Assembly: GCA_019925795.1 (NCBI GenBank)
Contig: CM034303.1
Span: forward strand, 56,777,931-56,841,930
Reading direction: 5' to 3'
Origin: Dendrobium chrysotoxum
Taxonomy: Eukaryota; Streptophyta; Magnoliopsida; Asparagales; Orchidaceae
Length of the DNA stretch: 64,000 nt
Shown: positions 13,101 through 25,100 of the stretch, piece after piece
Position numbering within the stretch: the first letter of the stretch is position 1
Layout of the letters: each line of letters starts with the position of its first letter
Notes under the pieces: model-generated
Databases searched by the model: none
What the model was told of the DNA's origin: nothing
The model's input: only the letters and a program-made list of their open reading frames with translations
Position numbers and translations under genes: made by a program

Positions 13101-16100
13101 GGGAGGAAGAGGAAGGGAGGGAGAAAAGAAAGTTAGGGAAGAAAAATCCACGAACCCGGATGCTTCCAAAGTTGGTGGGTGATCTGTTTCCCTCTCTTAG
13201 GGATTTCTCTCCAAAGCTCTCAAGCTCTCACAAGAACACACGATTGCAGGAAATTTTATCATGACCATTCATTCATCCCCTTTCATGAAGAGAAAAGGGT
13301 ATAAATAGTAAAGTACAATAAAATCATAATAAAAGACTAAGATGCCCTCTACAAAAATAGCAAATCTAATACAACAAAATATCAAAAATCTACAAAAATA
13401 GATTGGAGTGATTGTGGCTGTAGATCGTCGGCCCCGTCTCTGGTAAACTCTCCAAAGTCGGATGTCCTCATCAGGAAGGGTCCTACTTGTAAAATTTCTT
13501 TAAGCATTCCTAAGGCGGTATTGTTAAGATTAAGGGATTGGTTTTTGTTTATGTTATACCATATCTTTGTTTCCAGTTGTCTCAAGGAAATAAAATAAAT
13601 AGGGGAATTATCCTTGTAGCTGTAGATAAAATAAATAGAGGATTCACTTGTTTAGCCATAGGTTGTGGCTTATTGAAAGCCATTTATGTGCCCTTCTTGG
13701 AGTAGAAGGGCTTGTCATTTATAATTGGCTTCTTGTCTATACGCTATGCATCAATTGGTATTCAAGGCATCAATCCTGCACCATGCCGCCTTGCCACTGA
13801 CATATATATCGCTACAAGAACTGCATCATCGTGAGGATTTCTTTGAATTGTGCCACAAGTTAGGCCTTGATGCAACACTTGTTGGTCATTCATCGACATT
13901 TCCAACATCAAGAACTAGTTGTGGCCATGGCCACTGAAGTTGGGGTGGCGGAGATTCTGCTTGCGCTGCCTCTTGTTGCTCCATGTGAATATACCCAGTG
14001 AGGTTGGCTTCAAGATTGTGATCTTTGAGTTACTTGGGTAATCGCAAGTAAACAAATTTCTTTGCTTGGTGCTCGTCATTGGAAAGATCTTTGACTAAAA
14101 AGACTTGTCAAACCTTCATCATGTTTCTTTAATTATCACCCGCCTGCATGGAAGTGCTGAGGCATGGTGTTAGTAGACGAAAGCTTTGCATGCATGTGCT
14201 AGAAAATTCAAGGTTGCCTCTCGGCCCAAATTCAAGAAGCACCTGAAGGAAACCTTTCTTATAACTATGAGCTCGACCTGTATCAACGCTTTCAGAATCT
14301 TCATTAAGGTTCTCGTCCCATTGTCACCTGTAACATTTTCTATCGATTTCTTAAAAGAACGGGCATCTTGGAATGGCCGGCTCAAATCGTGTCTCAGTAC
14401 ATTGGTGACCTATGTGCCCAATTTCAGGTTGTCCTTAATATTTTTGACTAGTTACCCATGGCGGACACTGACTAAAGGGTATTAAAGGTTGAACGCTAAC
14501 TCACTATGCATTCTTTCATTTTGTTCAAAGCCAAGGCAGGTTGTACACCCCTGACGACTATGTCAATGCCTCCACTAACTCTTATTTTTCTCACATCCTT
14601 ACCAATTAAGTATGCTTCTTCTTATCCACCACGTATGATTAAATGCTTTAACTGTGGCTTTTTGAGCAGCGCTATGATGACTACTCCAAACCCAAATCCC
14701 ATGGCTTGCTCACCTCAACCGGCCTTATTCATGATTAACCTCAATCTGACAAACTTAACAAGATTGTAATCGAAGAAGTTGTAGAAGGTGACATTAGTTC
14801 TCTTTTGATTTTACGCCGCACATTCTTCTCTCTAAATTCCTTCGATGATTCTTGGCAGCACATTGCTTTATTTCTGTTTACATATATCATTGTTGGCAAG
14901 GTTTGTGTTGACCTCGATGGTTATTTTGGAATTCAACTCAACTAAATACAACAAAGTGACGAGCAAGCGACATGCCACCGAGTATAAGCTGTTCAAAATG
15001 CATTGATTGATAATTAAAATTGCTAAAATGGTGTATGTTTGCGAAACGAGTAGCATCAATGCATTCAGTATAGCTGAAACAGCTAAGATTCATATCCATA
15101 TTGACCAGGGTTTTTTTGTTGATAAAAATCAAAATTTGACTGCGTAGGAGGTTGAGTCAACGTGCGTGAACAAGAAGGATTTGACAAGCGGATCAATATG
15201 CGATTAATATAATTAATTACTTATAATTATCATTTTTAAAATTTTATTAGATATTTAAAATAAAAAATTTCATTAGATATTTAAAATAAAAAAATTTATT
15301 AAGTTAAAACTCTAACTTGTAACTACACTCACCAACATTTTTTCCAATCGACTCACTGATGCACGAAACGGCACAATTCCTTGCTCACATCCTTTCACGT
15401 TTCTATCTCTCCGATAACTCCTCACAACCTTAAACAACTCCCAGTATTCCCACTCTCGATCCTTCATGCTCAGAACGACTCCTGCTACCTTCTCCCAATT
15501 TGAGACTCCCTAGCTGCTCCTTGCTATTTTGGTTGAATCCCATTGCTCCCTCATAATTTCTCCCATTCAAGAGCCTAGCCTGTGAACTCCCCAGGCCGAT
15601 CTCCTCTCGTGCGCCTCGGCTCATGAACCCAGCCAGCCTGCTCCTGCTGCCACCATTGACCTCGCCTCCGTGCATGCCCAACAACCCGACTCTCCTCTCG
15701 ATCTCCTCTCCCAAGGTTGACCGGCCTGGCCTCCTGCCTGCACGCAATCATGCACGCCTCCTTGCTCCCATTGCCCTGCAGTGCATGCCAACATGCACAG
15801 CTGCAATGCAATCAATCTGTTGTGCTAGTCGTTCTCCATATCCCGACCCTGTTATCTTACAGTGCATTCGACTCAACTGTCGTGACTATCAAGCCGCCCA
15901 AGTCCTTCACACTACGTCGTATCCAGCACAATTCTCAGAAGACTATCTTTTACCACATCTCTTTCCTACTCCCTTAGCCTATCTTACCTGTTCCTCCTCG
16001 TCTACCTGAGCACAACCCAACAACTATTGAGCCCACTCCCACAACTCGACCACCCTCTTCTCTGTGTGTATATATATAAACATATATGTTTGTGTTGCTT

Positions 16101-19100
16101 ACTGTAGCCTCATCGATTCATCATCACTATCATCTCACTCTTGTGCGCGTTGGTATAAACTTTCTATAACCCGAAACCCCGAAATTATTGTTGCACTGCT
16201 TGCAAATGCTGCCAATGAACAAAGGCAACATTATTGACAATTACATCGGTACAACCGCCACACCTTTTTGTTTAACCTAAATTGAATTAAGATTGAAATC
16301 ATGTTAAACCATATGAACTAATCTAAATGAAATACTGTACCTCTCTCTCTCCCTCTCCCTCTCCCTCTCTCACCGATCATTACTAGCATGTTCTTAATTA
16401 CATGAATAATAAAACAAAATAAACCAACAAATTAAAACAAAACTCATAACTTGTAGGCAGATCATTGTTTAATGTGATGTTTTTTATTAGAGTAAACCCA
16501 AAGATATATGTTTTTGTAAAAAATAACACTCTTTAATTTGTCCATCCTGAGAATATATCATGAGATTTTTTTTTAATCAATGAAAAATTGGAATTGTTTT
16601 ATCTAAGAAAAATGTTTCTTTGTCTTTTACGAAGTAGGAATTATTGAACTTCCTTTTTTTTTTTTGGGTGACACTATTTAGCTTAATTATTTTCAAGATA
16701 TATCATAGTTTGTTAATACTTTTTTGTATGCTTTGACATAATGTGCTTTTTGGTCTTTAAACCAATTTAATAGTCCACAACAATTTTTGCTAAACAACGT
16801 TTGCTCTCACAACATGTAGTCGACCCCACGTAGTGGGATAAAGGCTTGATGTTGTTGTTGTTGTTGTTGAACGTTTGCTCTCACAACACTTTGATACGGT
16901 GGGAGGGGGCCGACTGGTCCAGCAGCCGGTCCAATAGGAGGGGGTAGGACCTGGAGCAAATATTTCGGCCCCCCTTGTGGGGCCCAACAAGATTAAATTT
17001 AATTATGATAGAAAGAGGAATAAGGAGAGAATTAGGGAAGGAAAGAATTAGAATGTGAAATTCAATTAGGGGATGGAACTGGTTATGAAAAGGAGGGCTG
17101 TTTGGGTGGAAATTTGGGGGGAGTTTAATTAGGATTACCTATGTTGTTTTTACATTATGTTTGATTTGATTTCTACTATGGGTGATCTTTGGGAGCTTCC
17201 TAATGGCGTATAGGTGGTTTGGGAGAGCCGATCTACCTCTCTAATTGTAGATCATTGTATCTTATATTCGTGTTAAGGTATTAATCCCAAAATCAGCCAC
17301 CATTTCTCAAATTTCTATAGTTTTTCTTTTGTTTTCTCATTGATTTCGCATCCAAGGCTTATCAAATTGGTATCAGAGCGAGTTAAATTGCAGCAAAAAA
17401 GATGAATGCGTTGGAAGGTGAGATGGAATATCATGGAACAACTCAGGGCCGGCATGGAGGAAAAATATTTCGGCGTGGAAGGAATGATCCCATCCATTGA
17501 GAATCGCTTTGAGAAATTGGAGGATATGATGAAGAAGATGATCGAGATGCAGTCGAAAGCTTCTCTAACGATCCCTAGGGTTGAACCGAAGGGAATGGAA
17601 ATTCAGGGGGATGATGACGAAGTGGAGAGTGTTTTCCCTTGAGGACCATCCCAGGGGGTTTCAATAGGAGGTGCATTAGGGTATCCCGAAGAAAAGGCAG
17701 CAAGAAGGGGGGAGGGAAGGTGGACTGGAGGAAGAAATGGTTGGACCGAGCCATGGGGTCCAAATCAGCCAAGGGAGGAAGGGAGAGAATCACACTATCA
17801 TTACACGGGAGGAACTAACGGGGGAAGAAACCATTGTGATATGAATGCAAGGTCAAGAAAATTAAAAATGCTGGTTTTTAAAGGAGAAGATGCTCAAGGT
17901 TGGGTGTATCTGGTGGAGCGTTACTTCGCTATTAATGGGCTGACGGAAGGAGAGAAGCTCTTGGCAGCGGGGTTATGTTTGGAGGGTAAAGCCTTAGCTT
18001 GATTTCAGTGAAGGGAGGCTAAGTATTCGATCTATTCACGGGGTGAATTTAATAATTGTTTATTGGAATGCTTCCGAGCCATTCGGGAAGAGACCTTCAC
18101 GAGTAGTTCTATGCCTTAACTCAAGAGGGGATAGTCATAGAGTATTGGTGAGCTATTGTCGGGTAGGCTGAGGAGAATTTTTTAGAAAGGGTTGGAAGGG
18201 AATTTTATGAAGGGCCTCAGGGAAGACATGAGAGCAGAGCTCAGGGTGTTGAGGCCTAAGGAGATGAGGCAGATGATGGAGTTAGCGCAAAGGGTGGAAG
18301 AGAAACGTCAGAGGGAGAAGGGCGGCCGGAGCAACACCATGGGAGGGGCTTACAAGAGTACCTCCATGACCCTGGCACTGAGGACCCAGATGGTGTCATT
18401 TCAGAGGGAAGCACCAAAGAAGAAGAACATCAGAGTTCATCCTGGAGGTAATTTCAAGCGTCTTATAGAAGTGAAGATACAGGACAGGCGGGCTAAAGGA
18501 CTATACTTCAGGTGTGATGAGAGATTTACGCCGGGACATAGGTGCAAGAGTCGAGGCCTTCAGGTTTTGATGGTCTGCGAGGGGGAAGAGGAGAGCGGGG
18601 ATGAGCTGGAGGATGTCGTAGAGGAAATAGAGCAGTTACATTTAAATGTGGTAGTAATATCCCTAAACTCTGAGGTGGGATTTACTTCTAATCACACCAT
18701 GAAGGTGAGGGGACAAATTGGGGAGCAACTAGTGGTGGTTTTGGTGGATAGTGAGGCTACACATAACTTCATCTCAAATGGGGTCTTGGACCGATTGTGG
18801 TTGAAGTTGGTGAAGACAGAAGGATGTGGGGTGATGATGGGAACGAGGAAGATAGTGAGGAGTCGAGGGGTATATAAAGGGGTGATGATGACCTTGCAGG
18901 ATATTCAGGTGGTGGAAGACTTCCTTTCCTTGGACTTGGGATGTACGTATGTGATTATGGAGATGAAGTGGCTACAGACCCTATGAGATATGAAGGTGAA
19001 CTGGAAACTTTGACCAAGGAGGTACAAGTAGAGGGGAGGAAGGTGGTGCGTCGAGGGGATGCTAGCTTATGCAAAACCATGGTATCACTTAAAACCACGC

Positions 19101-22100
19101 TCAAAACAACTAGGGTGCAGGCCTGGGGTACTTTGTGGAGTTACATAGTATAGAAGGAGTTCAAGAACAGGAGGTAAAGAAAATTTTAGTGGGGGTTCAG
19201 CAGATTATGTAATAGTATCAGGACGTATGTCAGTTACCTATAGGGTTACCATCGCCATGAGAACACAAGCACTCCCTCAATCTAAAAGAGGGGACCTCTC
19301 CTGTAAGTGTTAGACCATACCGTATCACCCCTATTTAAGAAAGATGAGATAGAGAGATTGATCAAGGAGATGATGGAAGCAATGATTAGGCCTAGTGTGA
19401 GCTCTTTCTCTAGTCAAATTCTATTAGTGAAAAAGAAGGATGATAGCTGGAGGTTTTGTGTTGATTATAGGGCTCTAAATATGGAAATAATGCTAGATAA
19501 ATTTTCTATTCTAGTGATTGATGAACTCTTAGATGGTCAGTGATCTTCTACAAGATTGATTTGAAGTATTGAGGGGCACTATAAGTCCTGGTGATGCCTT
19601 TCGGCCTCACCAAATGCCCCTGCCATCTTCCAGTCCCTCATGAACTGAGTGTTCCAGCAGCACCTCAGAAGGTTTGTTTTGGTGTTTTTTGACAACATCT
19701 TGATATACAACATGATAGAAACCGAGCACTGGGAACACTTGAATACAGTACTAAAGACCTTGAGAGAGCATCAATTGTTTATCAATTGGAACAAGTGCTC
19801 GTTCAGACAGCCACGGGAGGAGTATTTAGGACATGTGGTGTCCAGGGAGGGAGTGGCAGCGGACCAGTCCAAAGTTCAAGCTATGGTGGACTGGCCTCTT
19901 CCCCGGGACTTGAAGGAGTTGCATGGATTCTTAGGGCTCACTGGTTACTACCGAAATTTTGTTAAAGGTTATGGGGCAATTGCGGGACCTTTAATAGAAC
20001 AATTGAAGAAAGATAAGTTCAAGTGGGGGAGGAAGCGACACGAGCTCTCTAGGAGCTGAAGAAAGCCATGATCGATGTACTAGTGTTGGCGCTCCCAAAT
20101 TTTGGGAAATCATTTATAGTGGAGACAGACACATCTGGTTGTGGGTTGGGAGCAGTACTCATGCAGGACCAGAGACCAATTGCATATTTCAGCCAGGTTC
20201 TCACAGCCAGGGCAAGGCTCAAGTCTGTGTATGAGTGGGAGCTGATGACGAATGTCTTGGCTATTCAGAAGTGGCGATCTTATTTGTTGGAGAGACATTT
20301 CATAGTCAGGACAGATCAAAGAAGTCTGAAATATTTGTTGGAACAGTGGATGGCCACTGAGGGGCATCAGAGATGGCTATCCAAGTTGCTCGAATATGAT
20401 TTTGAGATCCAGTATCAATCGGGCTTAGAAAACAAAGCAGCAGACACCTTGTCTAGGAGGGTGGAGGAGCCCCAGTTTGCAGCCTTATCAGTACCCATGA
20501 TCTTATAGTGAGAAGCATTGAGGCAAGAAAGTGAGTAGGATGAAGGGTTGAGGAAGATTAGAGAAGAGTTTCTAAAGGACCCGAACAATCACCCAGGCTA
20601 TACTTTGAAGGGGGGATAGTTATTTTATCAATGGAGGTTTGTGTTATCCCGAACCTCAAGTTACATTCCCAAGCTACTGCAAGAGTTCCATGGCAATGCG
20701 ATAGGAGACCATTCAGGGGTACAGAAGACATACAGTCGACTATCAACTGAGTTATATTAGGTGGGGATGCATCGGGACATAGAAGAGATGGTAGCAAAGT
20801 GTGATGTGTGCCAACAACACAAGTACCTGACAATGGCATCGTGTGCCCGAGGGGTTACTGCAACCATCTGGGAGTAAGTGATAATAGACTTCATTGAGGG
20901 TTTGCTACACTCGGCGGGATATTCAGTGATACTGGTTGTGGTAGATCGATTGAGCAAGTATGCCCATTTCATTCCGCTGAAGCATCCCTACACCACTATC
21001 TCAGTTGTCACATTCTTTATTCAAGAGGTAGTGCGCCTACATGGCATTCTAGAATCGATAGTATCGGACAAAGACAATGTATTCCTTAGTCCTTTTTCGA
21101 GGAAGTTATTCAATATGCAAGAGGTGGTCCTGAAAAAGAGAACAACATATCGCTCACAGACAAACGACCAAACGGAAGTAGTCAACAGGAGCGTGGAGAC
21201 ATGCTTTGTCTGACACACCAAAACTATGAGCTAAATTGTTAGCATGGGCAGAATATTGATATAACACATCTTTCCACACAACCACGCGAACAACCCCTTT
21301 CAAGCTTCTCTATGGGAGGGATCCACCTCATCTGGTACCATGGTTTAAAAAATCATTCGAGGCGCACACCTTGAGGCTCGCCTTGAATTGAGGCGCACAA
21401 TGAGCGCCTCAAGGTTTAAGCCTCACTGGTGCCAGTGAGGCTTACGTTTTTTTTAAATGAAGCACACGCCTCGAGGCTTAATGCTTCGAGGTGTTTCGAG
21501 GCAACGCCTCATTATAGTTAAGTTTTATAATTTTTTATTATATATTATTATTAACAACATATATATATACTTTATTCTAATATACAAAGAGAATGAACAA
21601 ATTAGCTATAGATGAATGAACAAGGTTGAATGGTTGTGTTATATTTAATAAAAACCTAAAAGAGAAACACTTCAAATTATAGAGATAAATACCTGATGAT
21701 GAAATAAATCATTTGGTTTTAATAATATATTTTCTAATGATGAATGTATAATAACAAAATTAGTAAAATATTTAAAATTAAAACTGGAGGCATGCATTTG
21801 ATGATGGGATGAATGAAAATTTATATTACATTGAAATATTGAATCAAATGTTAATTAATATGGGGAGTTAAAATAAATGTTATAATTGAAGAATATTTAG
21901 AAGATGATAATGAGTTAGAATTCGAGGATGATATAATTATTACATGCGAGAGTTATTATGAAGAATATGAAAGTAAGAATGAGGCTGCCATGGATTATAA
22001 TATTTATCATGTATTTAAGTTTTAAATGAGTGTTTGTTTTGAATCTCATTTCAAATTTTCGTTTTATAATAACATTTAATAATAGGAATGGTAGTTTTTA

Positions 22101-25100
22101 TCTTTATAATGACAACAACAACAACAACAATAACAAGCCTTTGTCCCACTACGTGGGGTCGGCAACATGAATCCTTTTTCTCAATTGTGTCCGGTTCAAA
22201 GTCAAATTCTCGTTTAAATCTAATAGAGAAAGATCATTTCTAATATTTTCTAACCAAGTCTTTTTAGGTCTACCTCTACCTTTCTTAACATAAGTCAAAT
22301 CTAATACCTCTACTTTCCTAACTGGGTCATCGGAAGGCCGCCGTTTTATGTGACCAAACCATCTAAGGCGACTCTCTCTAATCTTATCCTCCACTGGAGC
22401 TACTCCAACCTTTTCACGTATATGCTCATTTCGTATCCTGTCTCTAAGAGTAAATCCACTCATCCACCTAAGCATCCTCATCTCCGCAACACATAACTTA
22501 GTATTATGCTTCTCTTTTAATGGCCAACATTCTGCACCATAAAGCATTGCAGGTCTCACCACCATCTTATAGAATTTTCCCTTAAGTTTAAGGGGGACTT
22601 TTCTATCACACAACAAGCCCGATGCATTCCTCCACTTCAACCATCCAACTTGAATTCTACTGATAACATCCCCATCTATTTCACCATCACTCTGAACAAT
22701 AGATCCAAGATATCTAAAACGTGTACTCTTATTAATGACTTGATCGCCCAAAGTCACAATCCCCTCACTAGGTCTATTACTGCTAAAATTACACTCCATA
22801 TATTCAGTTTTAGATCTACTCAAGCGAAAACCTTTAGACTCTAAGGTTGATCTCCAGACTTCAAGTTTACCTTCAACTCCCTCTTTAGTCTTGTCAACAA
22901 GAAGAATATCATCAGCAAAAAGCATACACCAGGGTACATCCTCTTGTAAATGTCTAGTGAGAACATCCATGACTAACGCGAAAAGATATGGGCTTAAAGC
23001 TGATCCTTGATGTAATCCAACCGAAATAGGGAAATACTTGGTCAAACCACCTTGTGTTTGAACACAAGTAGTAGCTCCTTCATACATATCTTTAATGATT
23101 TGAATATAAGCATTATTAACTCCTTTCTTTTCAAGAACTCTCCATAGCGCTTCTCTTGGAACTTTATCATATGCTTTCTCTAAATCAATAAATATCATAT
23201 GTAGATCCTCCTTATTCTCCCTATATTTCTCCATCAAACCTCTCAATAAATGTATGGCTTCCATAGTAGACCTACCAGGCATGAATCCAAATTGATTTTG
23301 AGAAACATTAGTATCACGTCGCAGCCTACGCTCCATAACTCGCTCCCATAGTTTTAAAGTGTGACACATTAACTTAATTCCTCTATAATTCGCACAATCT
23401 TGTGCATCACCTTTATTCTTATAAATAGGAATCAATACACTCATTCTCCATGCATCTGGCATCTATTTAGTCTTCAAAATATTATTAAAAAGTTTAGTTA
23501 GCCAAGAAATTCCTTCATCTCCTAAGCATTTCCACATCTCTATTGGGATATCATCAGGTCCAACAGCTTTTCCACACTTCATTTTATCTTTATAATGACG
23601 AATCAAATAAATATGTTGATGTTTTATTTTACTTTTTTCATTTTTTTATGATTTATTTGTAAATTCATATGTTTTTATTTTTTTGTTTTGAGGCTTACGT
23701 CTCGATCCGCCTCGAGGCTTATGCCTCACCTCGCTAAAGACAAAACGCCTCGATTCCCGATTTTGCCTTTTTAAACATTGTCTGGTACATTACGGGTAGA
23801 GTATTACACTGGTATCCAGTGTCGACCAGTACTTGGAGGAGAGAGACAGGATTCTAGTAGAACTAAAAGGACATCTACTGAGAGCTCAACAACTTATGAA
23901 GAGAAAAGCAGATGAACACAGAAGGGAAGCGCAGTTAGAGCTTGGAGACAGTTTATTTGGAGCTGAGACCATATCGACAGAGGACACAGGCCAAGAGGAA
24001 GAATGAGAAGCTATCATTACGTTACTTCGGCCCTTATGAAGTGACGTAGTGCATAGGGGCAGTAGCCTATCATATGAAGTTACCAACATCATCAACAATC
24101 CACCCAGTATTTCATGTATTGCAATTGAGGCTTACTATCGAAGATCACACACCCTCTTACTCCTTATCAGCGGCATTGACTGAAGACATGGAAGTGATTC
24201 TGGAACCCATGGAGATCATTGAAGCATGACAAGGGACGACAAGAGTAAAGGAAGTCCTAGTTCATTAGAAGGATCTACCTGATTATGAGGCTACATGGGA
24301 GCCATATGAGACAATCAAGAGGCAGTTCTTATCCTTCCACCTTGAGGACAAGGTGCATTTTGGGGAGGGGGAGTATTGATATGGTGGGAGAGGGCCAGTT
24401 GGTCCAGCAGGATTGGGCGGAAGTCCAACAGGAATGGGCGGGACCTGGAGCAAATATTTTTTATTCTATTTTCCCTGTGATTCACAATTTATAGGTTGAT
24501 GTTCAGTGCATAACACTTTTCTATTTTACTAATATTTTCCTGTTTTCCTATCCTATTTTGTGTAGCTCAAAGGGTGCTTTGGGTACTAGGATTATGGCAA
24601 TTGATATACTTGACCTAGAACGATATGCTTTGGGTACTCCCACGTTAAAATGACTTGGATGCTGACTTTGCAGTTCTACACGCTGGATTATGACATTTTC
24701 ATCTTAGCTGATTGTCCATCTTTCCATTTCTGTAGAATTCTGTTAGGCCGGCCCAGGAGGGGCCGGCTGGACCGGTCCAAACCGGACCGGTCCTCGTTTA
24801 CGCAAGGCGGAACCGGGCGGCAGGCGGAACCAGGCGGAACCATCGGGAGGGGCCGAACACGCGTGAGATTTGATTTTGGGAGGGAAATTTTGAATGGGAA
24901 GTGCTGATTAGGCAAATTGTAAAACTCCTTTATGGTTAATTAGGAGGATTGGGGGGAAGGGGGGGATTATCTTGGTTTTGAAAGAAAATTGAGATCTAGG
25001 GTTTTCTTGTCTTGGGCTCTTGGCGTTGCCGGAGATTTGGAGAGTCGTTCTTTCTCTCGGATCGAAGAACATTGTATCTTTATTTGCTTTCTTGCATCTA

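Larger units (their letters stand above)
21339..23780. mobile_element. hAT-like non-autonomous DNA transposon, 8-bp TSD
   Basis: The 8-bp duplication TCTGGTAC flanks it at 21331-21338 and 23781-23788. Excising the insert plus one duplication restores the chromovirus frame around CATCTGGTACATTACGGG. Termini are CATGGTTTAAAAA at the left and, on the complementary strand, CAATGTTTAAAAA at the right. Subterminal regions are packed with GAGGC/GCCTC words in both orientations, typical of transposase-binding arrays. The interior is AT-rich without a transposase frame. TSD length and TIR start fit the hAT superfamily. A 1.47-kb RTE LINE has inserted inside it. Confidence 0.83.
17402..24376 (+). pseudogene. 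gag-pol of the decayed chromovirus
   Basis: Starts ATG at 17402 (MNALEGEME), but many stops and frameshifts break the frame. Recognisable pieces are gag near 17.4-18.3 kb, a knuckle remnant (YFRCDERFTPGHRC, first Cys lost) near 18.5 kb, protease near 18.75 kb with DSE in place of catalytic DSG, RT from 19.3 kb with FFDNIL in place of FFDDIL, RNase H at 20.07-20.5 kb, integrase from 20.6 kb and chromodomain remnants just before 24.37 kb. Part of the RT between about 19.55 and 19.60 kb is deleted. The insertion at 21339-23780 splits the integrase C-terminal region. Loss of catalytic residues as well as frame shows it is dead and older than its two relatives. Confidence 0.88.
16892..24460 (+). 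mobile_element. Decayed Reina-like chromovirus with nested insertions
   Basis: A + strand relative of the elements at 3.6-9.4 kb and 24.7-30.6 kb. It has a complete 5' LTR (16892-17364), the tRNA-Met priming site TTGGTATCAGAGC (17367-17379), a heavily mutated gag-pol, a purine tract (GGGGAGGGGGAG, about 24362-24373) and only the first 84 bp or so of the 3' LTR. A 2.4-kb hAT-like element interrupts integrase coding sequence at 21339-23780. No target duplication can be shown because the 3' LTR is truncated. Confidence 0.88.

Noticed and set aside
15430..16009. Overlapping frames of up to 128 codons in both directions
   Set aside because: Low-complexity pyrimidine-rich DNA; no recognisable domain, start context or splice pattern.
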